Source: Minisyncoccota bacterium | GTDB taxonomy: Bacteria; Patescibacteriota; Minisyncoccia; Phycocordibacterales; UBA1006 | NCBI GenBank assembly: GCA_022763365.1 | Contig: JALEGN010000003.1 | Location: 1 to 32,210 of the forward strand | DNA length: 32,210 nt | Direction of reading: 5' to 3' | Shown: positions 30,680 to 32,210 of the stretch, piece by piece | How positions within the stretch are numbered: the first letter of the stretch is position 1 | Layout of the letters: every line of letters begins with the position of its first letter | The notes under the pieces: model-generated | Databases searched by the model: none | Told to the model about the DNA's origin: nothing | Seen by the model: only the letters and a program-made list of their open reading frames with translations | Translations under genes and position numbers: made by a program

Positions 30680-30690
30680 GCAAGGGCTTT
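30665..30690. terminator. Convergent terminator between gltX and the alpha-CTD-like gene
   Basis: AAAGCC (30665-30670), A, TTGC, loop ATAA (30676-30679, including the gltX stop TAA), GCAA, G, GGCTTT (30685-30690). On the minus strand it is followed by a run of T, so it is the better terminator for the minus-strand gene. Confidence 0.75.
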
Positions 30691-30694
30691 AAGT

Positions 30695-31201
30695 TTACAT
30701 TTTGTAATTCATGATTATCTCAGGATCCATTTTAAGATCTAATTTGAAATGATCTAATAATTTCATTATTTCATCAATTGTTGTTTTACCAGCATTTCTT
30801 AACTGAATAATATCACCAAATGACTCGAATTCCTTAAGTAAATCATAAAGTGTGTAGATGCTCACGGACTTCAAGCAATTTAATGCTCTTGAACTTAAAA
30901 ATCCTGAAACCTCAGAATCTCTTCTTAAATCCTTTTTCAAAACTAATTGTAAGGACTCAATCTCAACCTCAGTAAATTGTTTTAAAAACATATGTGATTT
31001 TGGTAAAGGTGTTTCGTTGGAAGATGTGAGAGTTCTGATGGAATTATTTAAAAGATTAATTAAATTTTGTGGTGATATATCACCACTAGCGTTTACACTT
31101 ACTTTTTCTATTCTTAATATAGTATCACCTATATCTGTAATTAGTTTATATGTCTTTTTGTCGTTTTTATCTTTTACGTAGTAGATTCTAATTTGATCCA
31201 T
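30695..31201 (-). CDS. Protein with C-terminal RNA polymerase alpha-CTD-like domain
   Basis: 168 aa. Residues about 100-157 read FLSSRALNCLKSVSIYTLYD then LLKEFESFGDIIQLRNAGKT, TIDEIMKLLDHFKL. This matches the alpha-CTD pattern LS.RS.NCLK...I.T..DL......L...RN.GKKS..EI...L, a compact HhH-type fold that in RNAP contacts UP elements and activators. The N-terminal 100 residues are not those of RpoA; they have a beta-rich start (IRIYYVKDKNDKKTYKLI) and a helical middle. So this is not rpoA but a separate protein with the domain. A DNA-binding or transcription-related role is inferred. No clear -10 box is seen; the AT-rich upstream gap (31202-31284) offers several weak ones. Confidence 0.78.
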   Translation of the reverse strand: MDQIRIYYVKDKNDKKTYKLITDIGDTILRIEKVSVNASGDISPQNLINLLNNSIRTLTSSNETPLPKSHMFLKQFTEVEIESLQLVLKKDLRRDSEVSGFLSSRALNCLKSVSIYTLYDLLKEFESFGDIIQLRNAGKTTIDEIMKLLDHFKLDLKMDPEIIMNYKM

Positions 31202-31284
31202 AATATTTTATTTAATTATTATTCTATTTTATTTAAATAAATTTATTGATATATGTCAAATATTTTCACTCAGTAATACCATCA

Positions 31285-31293
31285 TGATATAAT
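31285..31293 (+). promoter_or_regulatory. Extended -10 promoter of the M23 peptidase gene
   Basis: TG-A-TATAAT, with TATAAT at 31288-31293 and 6 nt before ATG 31300. Confidence 0.66.
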
Positions 31294-31299
31294 TTAACT

Positions 31300-32210
31300 A
31301 TGAATAAAAAATCATTAAAATTTTATATTTTTTTAGTGATAGTTGGGGTAATTATTGGTATTCAAAATACTAATGTTTCAGCGCAAAGTATTTCTGAACT
31401 TGAGCGAGAAATTGAAGCTCGCTCAGAAGAAAGAGAGAATCTAGAAAAAGAAGCTGCGCGTATACGTGAAGAATTAACAAAGGTAGGAGCTGAAAAGGGT
31501 TCTCTGACTAAAGAGTTAAACAGGATTAATGCTGAGCGAAAAGACCTTGATAACACTATCAAAAAAACACAAAATACCATTGATTCACTTGGGCTTACTA
31601 TTAATAAAAACTCTCAAGAAATCAGCCGATATAATTCTGAAATTGAGGGTTATGCTGGGACTATTGCCGGTTTATTGCGCGGTATTGATCAGTTTAATAA
31701 TCTCACTCTACTAGAAATTATAAGTTCTCAAGGGGATTTATCAGAAGTATTGATGGTTCGAGATTCATATGCGCGACTACAAACACCATTAGTTGAGCTG
31801 ACGGATGATTTAAACTCAAAGAAGCTCGCCTTACGTAAAACAAGTCTTGAGCTCGAAAAACAACAACTAGAGCTCGCTGATGAGAAGGATATCCTTGATG
31901 ATCAGCGTTCGATTGTACGAGAAAAAGAACAAGAACAAGCTGAAATTTTATCAGAGACCGAGAAAAAAGAGTCTTCTGTTCGAAATAATTTGAACTCAAC
32001 ACTTGCAACTATTGCAGCATTAGATAAAGAAATTAGAGATTTTGAGTCTAAACTCGAATTTGCCCTGAACCCTAATAGTATTCCTGAAAAAGGTTCTGCA
32101 GTATTTGATTGGCCACTTGAGTCTGTATTAATCACGCAGCGTTTTGGAAGAACCGTTTCGTCACAACGTCTGTATGTATCTGGTTCACACAGTGGTATGG
32201 ATTTTAGAGC
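31300..32210 (+). CDS. Secreted coiled-coil M23 peptidase (EnvC/NlpD-like), 3' end outside window
   Basis: The frame is open from ATG 31300 to the window edge (303 codons seen). Residues 1-29 are a signal peptide (MNKKSLKFYIFLVIVGVIIG followed by IQNTNVSAQ), with a likely cut after Ala. About 30-260 are two long coiled-coil stretches, heavy in Glu, Lys, Leu and Ser, separated by GLLRGIDQFNNLTLLEIISS, a segment typical of cell-wall hydrolase regulators. The M23 (LytM) domain starts near 268 with FDWPLESVLITQRFGRTV and reaches SGSHSGMDFRA, the first zinc-binding H-x(3)-D motif, just before the cut. It is a murein endopeptidase or an activator of amidases for cell separation. Whether the domain keeps all zinc ligands is beyond the window. 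Confidence 0.92.
   Translation, partial: MNKKSLKFYIFLVIVGVIIGIQNTNVSAQSISELEREIEARSEERENLEKEAARIREELTKVGAEKGSLTKELNRINAERKDLDNTIKKTQNTIDSLGLTINKNSQEISRYNSEIEGYAGTIAGLLRGIDQFNNLTLLEIISSQGDLSEVLMVRDSYARLQTPLVELTDDLNSKKLALRKTSLELEKQQLELADEKDILDDQRSIVREKEQEQAEILSETEKKESSVRNNLNSTLATIAALDKEIRDFESKLEFALNPNSIPEKGSAVFDWPLESVLITQRFGRTVSSQRLYVSGSHSGMDFR

Noticed and set aside
30858-31181. Plus-strand open frame of 107 codons opposite the alpha-CTD-like gene
   Set aside because: The minus strand carries a recognisable domain; the plus frame has no family resemblance and no -10 box at its start.
1-32210. Recoding of UGA as glycine (as in Gracilibacteria/Absconditabacteria)
   Set aside because: scpA and scpB end in TGA inside ATGA overlaps, at the expected ends of their families, and no in-frame TGA is needed in any conserved protein.
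1-32210. CRISPR arrays, insertion sequences or prophage genes
   Set aside because: No spaced direct repeats, transposase or phage structural genes were seen on either strand.

Overview
The window looks like a chromosomal segment of a Patescibacteria (CPR) bacterium, most like the Parcubacteria group. This is inferred from four things. The DNA is AT-rich and tightly packed. Housekeeping proteins are trimmed: a UvrC without its C-terminal HhH domain, an AspRS without the GAD insertion, a P-loop-less DNA polymerase III delta' subunit and a short PrmC. There are many peptidoglycan genes but no LPS genes. Almost no Shine-Dalgarno sequences are seen. TGA is used as a stop (scpA and scpB end in ATGA overlaps), so the UGA=Gly code of Gracilibacteria/Absconditabacteria does not apply.

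Layout. 1-5345: a partial gene, then holB-like, frr, rseP, a type IV pilin-like gene, murE and a small acidic protein. 5364-11601: murC and murD on the minus strand, divergent from murF-ddl, then uvrC. 11606-11800: tRNA-Ala(TGC) with a leader that can fold in two ways. 11814-14110: a divergent pair (outer-membrane-type beta-barrel and FMN-binding glutamate-synthase-like protein) that looks Bacteroidota-derived. 14139-19000: prmC, rlmB, mscS, trpS, an Mrr-like restriction nuclease and a small membrane protein. 19037-21209: a Bax-inhibitor-1 family protein, a DUF2784-like membrane protein and two tandem UVR-motif proteins. 21229-23246: a short T-box riboswitch controlling a small membrane protein and aspS. 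23309-31201: M29 aminopeptidase, scpA-scpB-mraY-ftsW (overlapping or abutting), murG, gltX and, on the minus strand, a protein with an RNA polymerase alpha-CTD-like domain. 31300-end: a secreted coiled-coil M23 peptidase cut by the window edge.

The genes cover most of the cytoplasmic route to lipid II (MurC, D, E, F, Ddl, MraY, MurG), a SEDS polymerase (FtsW/RodA), a wall hydrolase, chromosome condensation (ScpAB) and translation (RRF, three aminoacyl-tRNA synthetases, PrmC, RlmB).

The most interesting non-coding observations are three. (1) About twenty genes have a -10 box (often extended, TGn) ending 5-11 nt before the start codon, which predicts leaderless mRNAs. (2) Many intrinsic terminator hairpins are built over the stop codon of the gene they end, so a junction of about 30-55 nt holds stop, terminator and next promoter. 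(3) The aspS operon carries a T-box whose Stem I is only a short hairpin with GAC in its terminal loop.
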